Origin: Chryseobacterium sp. MYb7
GTDB taxonomy: Bacteria > Bacteroidota > Bacteroidia > Flavobacteriales > Weeksellaceae
Reading direction: 5' to 3'
DNA: 64,000 bases
Assembly (NCBI RefSeq): GCF_002979455.1
Contig: NZ_PCOU01000003.1
Coordinates: 171,462-235,461 of the forward strand
Part shown: piece after piece, positions 52,233-60,469 of the stretch
How positions within the stretch are numbered: the first letter of the stretch is position 1
Layout: the number at the start of each line of letters is the position of its first letter
Translations under genes and position numbers: made by a program
The notes under the pieces: model-generated
What the model saw: the letters and a program-made list of their open reading frames with translations, nothing else
Told to the model about the DNA's origin: nothing
Database searches by the model: none

Positions 52233-52264
52233 TTGAGTTAGAATTTCTAAAAACTGTAATTTTG
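52233..52264 (+). promoter_or_regulatory. Promoter of pssA
   Basis: TTG (52233-52235), 21 bp, TAATTTTG (52257-52264). The ATG at 52270 is only 5 nt after the -7 box, so the transcript is probably leaderless. It overlaps the GTG that would begin the longer frame. Confidence 0.6.
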
Positions 52265-52269
52265 TGTCT

Positions 52270-52983
52270 ATGAATTTTATAAAGAATAATCTTGCCAATG
52301 CCTTAACCCTGGCTAATTTATTTGCAGGCTGTGTAGGGGCAATACATTTAATTTTAGGAGATTATCAGACTACAGCAATCTGCCTTATTCTCTCTTCAAT
52401 TTTCGATTTCTTTGACGGCTTTGTAGCCAGAGCAGTAAAATCAAACTCCAATCTGGGGCTTCAGCTGGACTCTCTTGCGGATATGGTGAGCTTTGGGGTA
52501 ATTCCGGGACTTACGATGTATAAAGCGTTGGAACCGTTTGGTGCTGAGCTGCTTGGGATTCACTTTCCGTTTGAGATCAAGTATCTTGGACTAATTGTGA
52601 CTATATTTTCCTGCCTGAGACTGGCGATCTTCAACCTTGATGAAGAACAGCGTTATTATTTTAAAGGATTGAATACGCCTACAAATACTGTTTTGTTGTT
52701 TGGACTTTATTACGCGTTTAAAGAAACAGGAACTTTTGATTTTTTATTCAATAATGAGCTGCTATTGGTTCTGTTGACTCTTCTTACTTCATGGCTTCTG
52801 ATCAGCCCGATTAAGATGATGGCCATGAAATTCAAATCCAAACAATTAAAAGACAACTATCCTAAAGTAGTATTACTGGTAGGAGGAATTGCCATTCTTG
52901 CAATATTCCAGATTGTAGGAATCCCAATGCTTGTTATTTATTATATATTGGTGTCTCTTATTTTTCAGGGACAGTTAAAATAA
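52270..52983 (+). CDS. pssA: CDP-diacylglycerol-serine O-phosphatidyltransferase
   Basis: A 237-residue CDP-alcohol phosphotransferase with several membrane segments. The signature D-x2-DG-x2-AR-x8-G-x3-D-x3-D appears as FDFFDGFVARAVKSNSNLG then LDSLADMVSFG at about residues 43-75. It makes phosphatidylserine, precursor of phosphatidylethanolamine. The start at 52270 was chosen because the promoter covers the earlier GTG. Confidence 0.9.
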   Translation: MNFIKNNLANALTLANLFAGCVGAIHLILGDYQTTAICLILSSIFDFFDGFVARAVKSNSNLGLQLDSLADMVSFGVIPGLTMYKALEPFGAELLGIHFPFEIKYLGLIVTIFSCLRLAIFNLDEEQRYYFKGLNTPTNTVLLFGLYYAFKETGTFDFLFNNELLLVLLTLLTSWLLISPIKMMAMKFKSKQLKDNYPKVVLLVGGIAILAIFQIVGIPMLVIYYILVSLIFQGQLK

Positions 52984-53025
52984 CGTATTTAATATAAAAC
53001 ACACTTCAAATTATTAATCATCAAC

Positions 53026-53790
53026 ATGAATTTAAAACTCCATAAACCACTTTGTATTTTTGACCTGGAAACTACAGGAACTAATATCGGAAAAGACAGA
53101 ATCGTTGAGATCTGTATCTTAAAAGTAAACCCGGACGCCTCAAGAGAAAGCAAAACATGGCGTGTAAACCCGGAAATGCTTATTCCTAAAGAAAGCAGTG
53201 AGATCCACGGGATCTATGATGAAGATGTAAAAGATGCTCCTACCTTCAGGGATATTGCTTCTAAAGTGATGGAGATGATTACCGGAAGTGATTTGGGAGG
53301 ATTTAATTCCAACCGATTTGATGTTCCGCTTTTGGCAGAAGAACTTTTAAGAGTAGGAATGGATTTTGATCTGAGTAAATTCCGACTGGTAGATGCACAG
53401 ACTATTTTCCATAAAAAGGAACCTAGAAATTTAGGGGCAGCTTATCAGTTTTACTGTGGAAAAACATTAGAAAATGCACACTCTGCAGAGGCTGATGTAA
53501 TGGCGACTTTTGAAGTTCTGGATGCCCAGGTAGGAAAATACGATGATATCCCGAACGAAATAGCACCGCTAAGTGAGTTTACATTCCATAACAAGAATGC
53601 AGATCTTGCCGGATTTATCGGATATAATGAAAAAATGGAAGAAGTTTTCAACTTTGGAAAATATAAAGGCCAGGTTGTAAAAGCAGTATTTCAAAAGGAT
53701 TTAGGATATTTCGGATGGCTTCAGAATGCTGATTTTCCGTTGTATACTAAAAAAGTTTTTACAAAGATTCAACTATCAAGCAGATTTTAA
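53026..53790 (+). CDS. 3'-5' exonuclease (DnaQ-like)
   Basis: A 254-residue protein with a DEDDh exonuclease domain: FDLETTGTNIGKDRIVEI (residues 12-29), GGFNSNRFDVPLLAEEL and ENAHSAEADVMATFEVL with the catalytic His/Asp. Beyond residue 185 is an extra domain (FNFGKYKGQVVKAVFQKD, YFGWLQNADFP) seen in flavobacterial DnaQ-like proteins. It is not the full DNA polymerase III epsilon architecture. It probably processes nucleic acid ends. Confidence 0.85.
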   Translation: MNLKLHKPLCIFDLETTGTNIGKDRIVEICILKVNPDASRESKTWRVNPEMLIPKESSEIHGIYDEDVKDAPTFRDIASKVMEMITGSDLGGFNSNRFDVPLLAEELLRVGMDFDLSKFRLVDAQTIFHKKEPRNLGAAYQFYCGKTLENAHSAEADVMATFEVLDAQVGKYDDIPNEIAPLSEFTFHNKNADLAGFIGYNEKMEEVFNFGKYKGQVVKAVFQKDLGYFGWLQNADFPLYTKKVFTKIQLSSRF

Positions 53791-53792
53791 AA

Positions 53793-54197
53793 ATGTCAGA
53801 ACTTGTTCGTTTTAAATTTTATGAGACAGCCCTTGAAGCTAACAGGGATAAGCAGATACTTGCTGAAAACGGCATCAACAGCTTCATTGCGAATGAGCAG
53901 CTGATTCAATCGGATTGGCTTCTTTCACAGGCTGTAGGCGGTATACAGCTTCAGGTTTTTGAAGAAGATGTGGAAAAAGCTCAGCAGATTCTTCAGGATT
54001 ACAAAGATAATGAGCAATATTCGCTGGAAGTAGAACACACGATTTCTGATCCTGAGTTTGATTTTGTCTGTCCGAAGTGTGGTTCCAATCATATTTACAG
54101 AGATGACAGTGCCACCAGCTTCTTTGGGATTTCTTTTCTGACGAGCCACAAATTCAAATGCTATTATTGCGGGAATGAATTCACTCATAATCAATAG
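53793..54197 (+). CDS. DUF2007 domain protein with zinc ribbon
   Basis: A 134-residue protein: an N-terminal DUF2007 signal-transducing-like domain (FKFYETALEANRDKQILAEN, LLSQAVGGIQLQVFEEDVEK) and a C-terminal zinc ribbon (CPKCGSNHIYR at about 93-103 and CYYCGNEF at about 123-130). It follows the exonuclease gene by 2 nt, so it is co-transcribed. Function unknown. Confidence 0.8.
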   Translation: MSELVRFKFYETALEANRDKQILAENGINSFIANEQLIQSDWLLSQAVGGIQLQVFEEDVEKAQQILQDYKDNEQYSLEVEHTISDPEFDFVCPKCGSNHIYRDDSATSFFGISFLTSHKFKCYYCGNEFTHNQ

Positions 54198-54285
54198 GAA
54201 TTAATCATCTTCATCATTAAATATTTAATAAAGATTGCTTCGTTCCTCGCAATGACGAAGACAACAAAATAAAATTAAAACAGTT

Positions 54286-54891
54286 ATGAAAATCATCTGC
54301 ATAGGAAGAAACTACAGCGAGCATGCCAAAGAATTAGGAAATGAAATTCCTGAGAATCCTGTTATCTTTATGAAACCGGATACAGCAGTTTTGAAGGGAA
54401 ATGATTTCTACATCCCTGAATTTTCAAATGATATTCACTACGAACTGGAAGTGGTATTAAAAATTTCCAAAGGAGGAAAATATATCCAGAAAGAATCTGC
54501 CAATAAACATTATGAAGAAATAGGTCTGGGAATAGATTTCACAGCCAGAGATCTACAGAGTGAGCTAAAATCAAAGGGGCTGCCATGGGAACTTGCCAAA
54601 GGTTTTGACGGCTCTGCTGTGGTAAGCAGTTTTTTCAAAAAAGAGAATTTCAGTCTTGATAGTCTTCAGTTTTCATTGTTAAAAAATAAAGACAAAGTTC
54701 AGGATGGCAATACCCAAGATATGATGTTCAATTTTGATGATATTATTGCTTTTGCTTCTCAGTATTTTACCTTAAGAGTGGGTGATCTTATCTTCACAGG
54801 AACTCCAAAAGGGGTTGGAAAGGTAGAAGAAAATGATATTCTGGAAGCTTACCTTGAAGAGGAAAAAATCCTTGATATTCGAATATTATAA
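54286..54891 (+). CDS. Fumarylacetoacetate hydrolase family protein
   Basis: A 201-residue FAH-fold protein: IICIGRNYSEHAKELGNEIP at residues 2-21, then the metal-binding Glu segment HYELEVVLKI, the GLGIDFTARDLQ block and LIFTGTPKGVG near the C-terminus. Such enzymes hydrolyse or decarboxylate beta-diketo or acylpyruvate compounds with Mg2+. The precise substrate is unknown. It stands after a small intergenic region containing a fragment of an interspersed repeat (54234-54260). Confidence 0.9.
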   Translation: MKIICIGRNYSEHAKELGNEIPENPVIFMKPDTAVLKGNDFYIPEFSNDIHYELEVVLKISKGGKYIQKESANKHYEEIGLGIDFTARDLQSELKSKGLPWELAKGFDGSAVVSSFFKKENFSLDSLQFSLLKNKDKVQDGNTQDMMFNFDDIIAFASQYFTLRVGDLIFTGTPKGVGKVEENDILEAYLEEEKILDIRIL

Positions 54892-54950
54892 GTATTTAGC
54901 ATCAAAGTCTGACAAATTTTTCCTATCTTTAGGTAACAAAATTAGAGGTT

Positions 54951-55388
54951 ATGATAAATATTGTATTACCCGTAGATTTTGGGGACAAGACAGACCAACT
55001 GGTAGACGGTGCCATAAAATTTGCAAAACAGCTTAACGGCAGAATTTACCTGATCCATGTAGCGCCATCAGATATCGGCTTTGCTATTGGAGATATGGGA
55101 TTTCAATATTTTCCGGAAGTGGAAGCCAACGAAATAAGAGAAGAGCTGGTACAGCTTAATAAGATTGAGCAAAGAATCATTGCTCATGATATTGATTGTG
55201 AACATCTTCTAAAACAGGGGCTTGCCAAAGATATTATTCTGGAATATGCAAAAGCGAAAAATGCAGATTATATTGTGATGGGATCACACGGCAGAAGCGG
55301 AATTTATGATGTGTTTGTAGGAAGCTTAACAAAAGGAATTACAAAAAGTTCAAGTATTCCTGTTCTGGTACTTCCAATTCACGACTAA
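54951..55388 (+). CDS. Universal stress protein (UspA family)
   Basis: A 145-residue UspA protein: MINIVLPVDFGDKTDQLVDG at the N-terminus and VMGSHGRSGIYDVFVGSLTK (G-x2-G-x9-G-S/T nucleotide-binding signature) near residue 107-126. It probably binds ATP and helps under stress; the partners are unknown. Confidence 0.9.
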   Translation: MINIVLPVDFGDKTDQLVDGAIKFAKQLNGRIYLIHVAPSDIGFAIGDMGFQYFPEVEANEIREELVQLNKIEQRIIAHDIDCEHLLKQGLAKDIILEYAKAKNADYIVMGSHGRSGIYDVFVGSLTKGITKSSSIPVLVLPIHD

Positions 55389-55416
55389 GAAACAGAAAAT
55401 TTTAATCGTTAGTAAT

Positions 55417-55455
55417 AAAAAAACCGATCAAATCATAATGTTTGATCGGTTTTTT
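55417..55455. terminator. Bidirectional terminator between Usp and DUF6341
   Basis: AAAAAACCGATCAAA and its complement flank an 8-nt loop, with A/T runs at both ends, between convergent genes. Confidence 0.9.
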
Positions 55456-55472
55456 ACTATATAACCAATTAA

Positions 55473-55706
55473 TTAACCTTCTTTTTTGTAGATATTCGGA
55501 TCGTAGTAAGGATTCTTACCTTCCGTTGGAGAATAATAGTCTTTGTCTTTGTCACCACCTAGTGTAACTACCAGTACATAGCACCAATAAGTAAATAGTA
55601 CACAGCAAACTGCAAATAAAATCCAGTTTAAAACATTACCGAAAGTATCAAAGAAACCGAAAGTCCATTTGAAAACTTTACTTAAGAATAGAAAGAAAGA
55701 CGTCAT
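55473..55706 (-). CDS. DUF6341-like small membrane protein
   Basis: A 77-residue protein with one long hydrophobic stretch (about residues 3-52, possibly two segments, with Cys-rich VCCVLFTYWCYVLV) and a charged C-terminus containing YYSPTEGKNPYYDP. It matches the shape of the flavobacterial DUF6341 family. It is divergent from the DUF6427-like gene. Function unknown. Confidence 0.75.
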   Translation of the reverse strand: MTSFFLFLSKVFKWTFGFFDTFGNVLNWILFAVCCVLFTYWCYVLVVTLGGDKDKDYYSPTEGKNPYYDPNIYKKEG

Positions 55707-55724
55707 TATTTTCCTTTTTTAAAT

Positions 55725-55732
55725 TAACTTTG
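55725..55732 (+). promoter_or_regulatory. -7 promoter box for DUF6427 gene
   Basis: TAACTTTG, 16 nt before the ATG at 55749; no -33 TTG. Confidence 0.4.
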
Positions 55733-55748
55733 TACAAATTTATAAAAA

Positions 55749-56654
55749 ATGTTTAAATTACTTTCAAAAGAAAGCAATATTTTTTCAATTCCTGTTTATA
55801 TTGGTTTTCTTCTTTTAGTAGTCGTAATATTTAACATACTGAATTTCAATACTTACGAAGCTATAGTTGCCGGAATAACTTTTCTGGGAATTGCTTTAGG
55901 ATATTTTTGTTTTCACAGTATTGCCCTTAATTATCAGACCCATCTGCCTTTATTCTTATATACTTTTTTCATTTTCGGGCTGTATCCCGGAAATCTGGAT
56001 ATAGGAATTGCAGTTTCGCTGCTTACCAATTCCTTTCTTATCCTACTTCTGACGAGTGCCGATGAAGATACCAGAAAAAAATCATATGTTCTTGTAGGAG
56101 CTATTGTGGCACTGAACTTTATTTTCCTCCCCACAACCTGGCCAATGGCAGTGTTTGTAATTATTCACGTGATTGCTACTTCTGCCAGAATTACATTGAA
56201 CCTTTTCAGATTTCTACTGGGAATTGTTTTGATTACATTCAGCTATTTTTCAATCATGTATTTCGTTCAGTTTACTTCCTGGAATATAGACTATTTTCCT
56301 TTTGGAAAGATGAAACCGGTAACGGATTATACGGAGCTTCTGCCACTGATCCCTGTGGTTCTGATGCTTATTTATGCAGTATATGACCATTTTAAAAATT
56401 ATAATAAGAAAAGCCCGATAAGCAGATACAAGTATACTTTTCTGTTAGTCTTTTCGGTAGCACAGCTCATTTCCATCATTTTATATATGAATAAAAGCTA
56501 TGAATATCTGCTGCTTCTGGCATTTCCTTCAAGTATTATTCTGAGCAGAATGATGAGATTTTTACCCAAATACTGGATGCGTGAAGCCGGTGTATGGCTT
56601 ATTATTATTAGTTTACTGACCTTCAAAGCAGGTACAGTTTTTGATTTATTTTAA
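55749..56654 (+). CDS. DUF6427-like membrane protein
   Basis: A 301-residue protein with about nine hydrophobic segments (for example IPVYIGFLLLVVVIFNIL and TWPMAVFVIIHVIATSA). It fits the flavobacterial DUF6427 family by neighbour DUF6341 and topology. Function unknown; a membrane transporter or polymer-synthesis role has not been shown. Confidence 0.7.
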   Translation: MFKLLSKESNIFSIPVYIGFLLLVVVIFNILNFNTYEAIVAGITFLGIALGYFCFHSIALNYQTHLPLFLYTFFIFGLYPGNLDIGIAVSLLTNSFLILLLTSADEDTRKKSYVLVGAIVALNFIFLPTTWPMAVFVIIHVIATSARITLNLFRFLLGIVLITFSYFSIMYFVQFTSWNIDYFPFGKMKPVTDYTELLPLIPVVLMLIYAVYDHFKNYNKKSPISRYKYTFLLVFSVAQLISIILYMNKSYEYLLLLAFPSSIILSRMMRFLPKYWMREAGVWLIIISLLTFKAGTVFDLF

Positions 56655-56660
56655 AAAATT

Positions 56661-57245
56661 ATGATTCAGATAGACGATAAATTGATTTCTGAGGAAATTT
56701 TTTCCGAAGAATTTGTTTGCAACCTTACGAAATGTAAAGGTGCATGTTGTGTGGAGGGCGATGTAGGAGCTCCGTTGGATAAAAACGAGCTTGAGATATT
56801 GGACAGTATTTTTGATCAAATAAAACCTTACCTTACTCAGGAAGGAATCAAAGCCCTTGAAGAGCAGGGAACATGGACTACTGATCCGCACGACGGAATG
56901 TATGTTACTCCTATGGTGGAGGACCGCGAATGTGCTTATGTAACATTCGATGAAAAAGGAATTACCAAATGTGGTATTGAAAAAGCATACGAGGATGGTG
57001 CCGTAGACTGGCAAAAACCTATCTCCTGCCACCTTTATCCGATCCGTATTACGGAATACTCTGCTTTTACCGCATTGAATTATCACGAATGGAATGTATG
57101 CAGTGATGCGTGCACGCTTGGGAAAGAACTTCAGGTTCCTGTTTATAAATTTTTAAAAACTCCATTAATCAGAAAATACGGCGAAGAATTCTACAATGTT
57201 CTAAGCGGGGCAGCTGACGAATGGAAAAAAGAATATGGTTCTTAA
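56661..57245 (+). CDS. DUF3109 cysteine-rich protein
   Basis: A 194-residue DUF3109 protein: CNLTKCKGACCVEGDVGAPL at about residues 16-35, then further Cys in KCGIEKAYEDG, SCHLYPIRI and CSDACTLGKEL, an arrangement that could bind an iron-sulfur cluster or zinc. No function is established. It starts 6 nt after the DUF6427-like gene and may be in its operon. Confidence 0.85.
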   Translation: MIQIDDKLISEEIFSEEFVCNLTKCKGACCVEGDVGAPLDKNELEILDSIFDQIKPYLTQEGIKALEEQGTWTTDPHDGMYVTPMVEDRECAYVTFDEKGITKCGIEKAYEDGAVDWQKPISCHLYPIRITEYSAFTALNYHEWNVCSDACTLGKELQVPVYKFLKTPLIRKYGEEFYNVLSGAADEWKKEYGS

Positions 57246-57271
57246 CCGGTCAGGATTTGAATTCAATAACA

Positions 57272-57297
57272 AAAACCGCAGATTTCTCTGCGGTTTT
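57272..57297. terminator. Bidirectional terminator
   Basis: AAAACCGCAG-ATTTCT-CTGCGGTTTT between the convergent DUF3109 and M16 genes. Confidence 0.85.
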
Positions 57298-57326
57298 CTT
57301 ATTTCTCAAAGTTTAAAAAAAACGGA

Positions 57327-60176
57327 TTAATTAGATGTTCCTACTTTTTTTGTTTCTTCTTTTTTAGCCTTTTCCCAACCATCTTCCGGCATCAGAGTCG
57401 CTATATTCTTTTCTTTTGTAAGGTATTTTTTAGCAACATCCTGAAGATCTTTTACGGTAAGTGCTTTTACTTTATCCGGATAATTCAGGATATCATATTT
57501 ATCACTGCCGTCTAATTGGTTTTGGGCGATCCCCTGTAACCAGAATCCATTGTTTTTAAGGCTCGTGTTATATTCGTTGTATTCTCCTTCTTTGTATTTA
57601 TCAAGGTCTTTTTGCTCAGGACCTTTATCTATTAATTTTTGTAATTCCGCCACTGCACTTTTTGTCAGCTTATCTGCATTTTCAGGACCACAAGGAAAAT
57701 TAATGGTAAAATCATAAGCGCTGTATGGAATTTTCATGAAGCTTCCACTTGCCCCGCCTCCATAAATACCACTTTCGTCTTCTCTTAGTTTTTCAAGAAT
57801 TTTAATCGTAGCTACTTCTCCAAGTGCCGAAAGAGCTATAGCTTCCTTCTCATTATAAGGGGCTTCTCCACTATAGGAAATTGTAACAAGGCTTTTCGGC
57901 TCTTTTCCTTTTTTATAAACCTTGGTATATCCTCCTTGCACAGGTCTGTACCCAGTATCTTTAAATGTAGATGATTTTCCTGTTGCAGGAAGTGATGCAA
58001 TATACTGCAGAACCTCATTTTTAAGCTCTCCTTCGTCTATGTTTCCTACAAAATAGAAATGAAAATTACCGGCATTGGCAAATTTCTGTTTGTAAATATC
58101 ATAAGCCATTTTATAATCTGTACTCACCCAATCTTTTTCTGTAGGTTCGAGACTGGTAAATCTTGGATTTTTCTGATTGATAAATTTTGAATATTCATTA
58201 GAAAAATAGTATTGCGGATCTGAGTCTGCATTAGCCAGCATTGCCGATTTCTTTGTTTTATAGGCATTAAACGCATCAGGGTTGTAATTTAAGTCTGTGA
58301 AGCAAGCATAAATCAATTCCATAGCTGTTTTTAGATCTTTTTTCGAACTCGTTCCTGAAACTCCTTCTGTAGCCCCACCGATGTAAGGAGTTGCACTCAC
58401 CTGCTTTCCTGCAAGATAATGGATAAGATCTGTTTTGGAAAGTCCAGCTAAGCCAGCTTCCAGCAAAGCATCGAAGGCAAATTTTGTTTTATTGTAATCA
58501 GCATCCGGAATAACAGATACTCCTCCCAGACTTATTGCCGAAAAGATAATTTCATCGTCTTTATAATCTGTTTTTTTGAAAGTAACTTTAGCTCCGTTGC
58601 TTAATGTCCAGGTGGTTGTTCCTAATTTGGAATCCGCTTCTGTTTTAATAATTTTCCCTTCAGATTTGAAAGGTTTTATTAAACTCTCAGCTTTAGCTTT
58701 TTCTTCATAGGGCTTAAGATCAGCCATTTTCACTGTATCAAATGTCTTCAGAACCATTGCCTCTGTTGGCATTTTAATATTATCTTTTTTAGGACCTGTC
58801 ATGATGATCACCCTGCTATCATCTTTTACCAGCTTTTTGATAATTTCATTTGTTTGCGCTAGTTCTACAGTTGGAAGGACTTTTTTAATATGTTCATATC
58901 CCCAGGTTATCCCAGGCATTGGATCCTGTCTCAGAAAATTGCCAACATATCCATCAATCAGTTCGCTGCTTTCGTACTTATCTTTGTTGTTGTAGGCCCA
59001 TTCGTAAGAAGAAAGCATCTGATCTTTTGCTCTATTCAATTCAGATTGTGTAAATCCGAATCTTTTGGCTCTTTCCACTTCTTCCAGTAAAACTTTCAGT
59101 GCATTCAGCTGATCACCATCTTTTGTAGAGGCTGATCCTTGAAATGCTTCTTTACTTCTTGCATACGTTCCTCCATGGTATACCGAACCATAAGTAAAAG
59201 GTGGGTTTGTGGAGTTCACCAACTCTGCCAATCTGCTGTTCAACATCATATTCACAAGCCCTTCTACAAGGCTTTGATCATACTGCTGAACAGTTACATC
59301 GGGTTGATAAGCTTTAGAATCTTTGATGATAAACTGTACTCCGGAACCTGTAGCATCAGGATCTGTCTCAATAGCCACCAGTGCTTCTTTATGATTCGGG
59401 AGGTCAAAAGACTTTCTTTCTTTAGGTTGGGAAGGATTTTTATATTTGCTGAAATTATCCTTAATTTTTTTCTCAATTTCATCTACGTTGATATCTCCTA
59501 CTACGACAATCGCCATCAGATCCGGTCTGTACCAGTCCTGGTGGAATTTTCTGATCACATCGGGTTTGAAGTTTTCAATTACTTCTTTTTTCCCGATCGG
59601 AAGTCTTTCGGCATATTGAGATTTGTATAAAAGTTTTGGAAGATATTTATCCATCATTCTCTTATCTGGTCCAAGGCCTAATCTCAGTTCTTCCAATACC
59701 ACACCTCTCTCTTTATTGATCTGTTTTTCTGAAAGTGTTGCATTAAATGCCCAGTCTTCCATTACTTTAAGTCCGGCATCCAAATTTCCGGGTTTATCCA
59801 ATGGGACAGGAAGCATGTAAACCGTTTCGTCAAAGCCGGTGTAAGCATTAAGGTGCTGACCGAATTTCACTCCGATAGATTGTAGAAAATCTACTAATTT
59901 ATTATCCGGAAAATTTTTGGTTCCGTTGAAATTCATGTGTTCCATAAAGTGAGCCAATCCTCTTTGATTTTCGTCTTCAAGAATAGATCCGGCATTGATC
60001 GCCAGACGGAATTCTACTTTTTTCTCAGGTAGAGCATTTTTTTTGATGTAGTACTTCATTCCATTGGAAAGAGTACCGATTTTTACAGAAGGATCCACAG
60101 GGATGTTCTGTCCATAGACATTTACTGACATCAGAAAGATGACTGAAAACGAAGATAATATTTTTTTCATCTGCAT
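57327..60176 (-). CDS. M16 family zinc metallopeptidase (copy A)
   Basis: A 949-residue secreted peptidase with a signal peptide (to about residue 23, VYGQ). The inverzincin motif HFMEH is at residues 76-80 and the third ligand Glu is at about 156 in ERGVVLEE. The protein has two M16 halves; the second (about 500-949) lacks the zinc motif. It degrades peptides in the periplasm. It shares very high similarity along its entire length with copy B at 60470, from which it probably arose by tandem duplication. Confidence 0.9.
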   Translation of the reverse strand: MQMKKILSSFSVIFLMSVNVYGQNIPVDPSVKIGTLSNGMKYYIKKNALPEKKVEFRLAINAGSILEDENQRGLAHFMEHMNFNGTKNFPDNKLVDFLQSIGVKFGQHLNAYTGFDETVYMLPVPLDKPGNLDAGLKVMEDWAFNATLSEKQINKERGVVLEELRLGLGPDKRMMDKYLPKLLYKSQYAERLPIGKKEVIENFKPDVIRKFHQDWYRPDLMAIVVVGDINVDEIEKKIKDNFSKYKNPSQPKERKSFDLPNHKEALVAIETDPDATGSGVQFIIKDSKAYQPDVTVQQYDQSLVEGLVNMMLNSRLAELVNSTNPPFTYGSVYHGGTYARSKEAFQGSASTKDGDQLNALKVLLEEVERAKRFGFTQSELNRAKDQMLSSYEWAYNNKDKYESSELIDGYVGNFLRQDPMPGITWGYEHIKKVLPTVELAQTNEIIKKLVKDDSRVIIMTGPKKDNIKMPTEAMVLKTFDTVKMADLKPYEEKAKAESLIKPFKSEGKIIKTEADSKLGTTTWTLSNGAKVTFKKTDYKDDEIIFSAISLGGVSVIPDADYNKTKFAFDALLEAGLAGLSKTDLIHYLAGKQVSATPYIGGATEGVSGTSSKKDLKTAMELIYACFTDLNYNPDAFNAYKTKKSAMLANADSDPQYYFSNEYSKFINQKNPRFTSLEPTEKDWVSTDYKMAYDIYKQKFANAGNFHFYFVGNIDEGELKNEVLQYIASLPATGKSSTFKDTGYRPVQGGYTKVYKKGKEPKSLVTISYSGEAPYNEKEAIALSALGEVATIKILEKLREDESGIYGGGASGSFMKIPYSAYDFTINFPCGPENADKLTKSAVAELQKLIDKGPEQKDLDKYKEGEYNEYNTSLKNNGFWLQGIAQNQLDGSDKYDILNYPDKVKALTVKDLQDVAKKYLTKEKNIATLMPEDGWEKAKKEETKKVGTSN

Positions 60177-60422
60177 TATTTTTTGACACTCAAAAATATC
60201 ATTTCTCCCTGCAATTAGCCTTTTACAACAGGGTTAAATTCAAGTTAAAAAATTTAAATATTACAAAATGAAAATAAATTATTGCTTTTATATTGATAAA
60301 AATGATTTTTAATTTAAAATATTCGTCAATAATATTAAATAGACTAATTAAAAATAATTTCATTTTCATCATTAAGCTCAAAACTGCCATTAATCATCAT
60401 TATATTATTCTTACTCAACAAA

Positions 60423-60448
60423 AAAAACCGCTGTAAAATACAACGGTT
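60423..60448 (-). terminator. Terminator between M16 copies
   Basis: AAAACCGCTGTA and TACAACGGTTTT form a 12-bp stem with one mismatch and a 3-nt loop, 21 nt after the stop of copy B on the minus strand; a T-run follows. It separates the transcripts, at least partly. Confidence 0.7.
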
Positions 60449-60469
60449 TTGTTATTTTAAGAAAAAAAT

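Noticed and set aside
54234..54260. ATTGCTTCGTTCCTCGCAAT-type element before the FAH gene
   Set aside because: It resembles a known type of flavobacterial intergenic repeat and a weak copy is at 30897-30922, but the two copies here share too few bases to call confidently.
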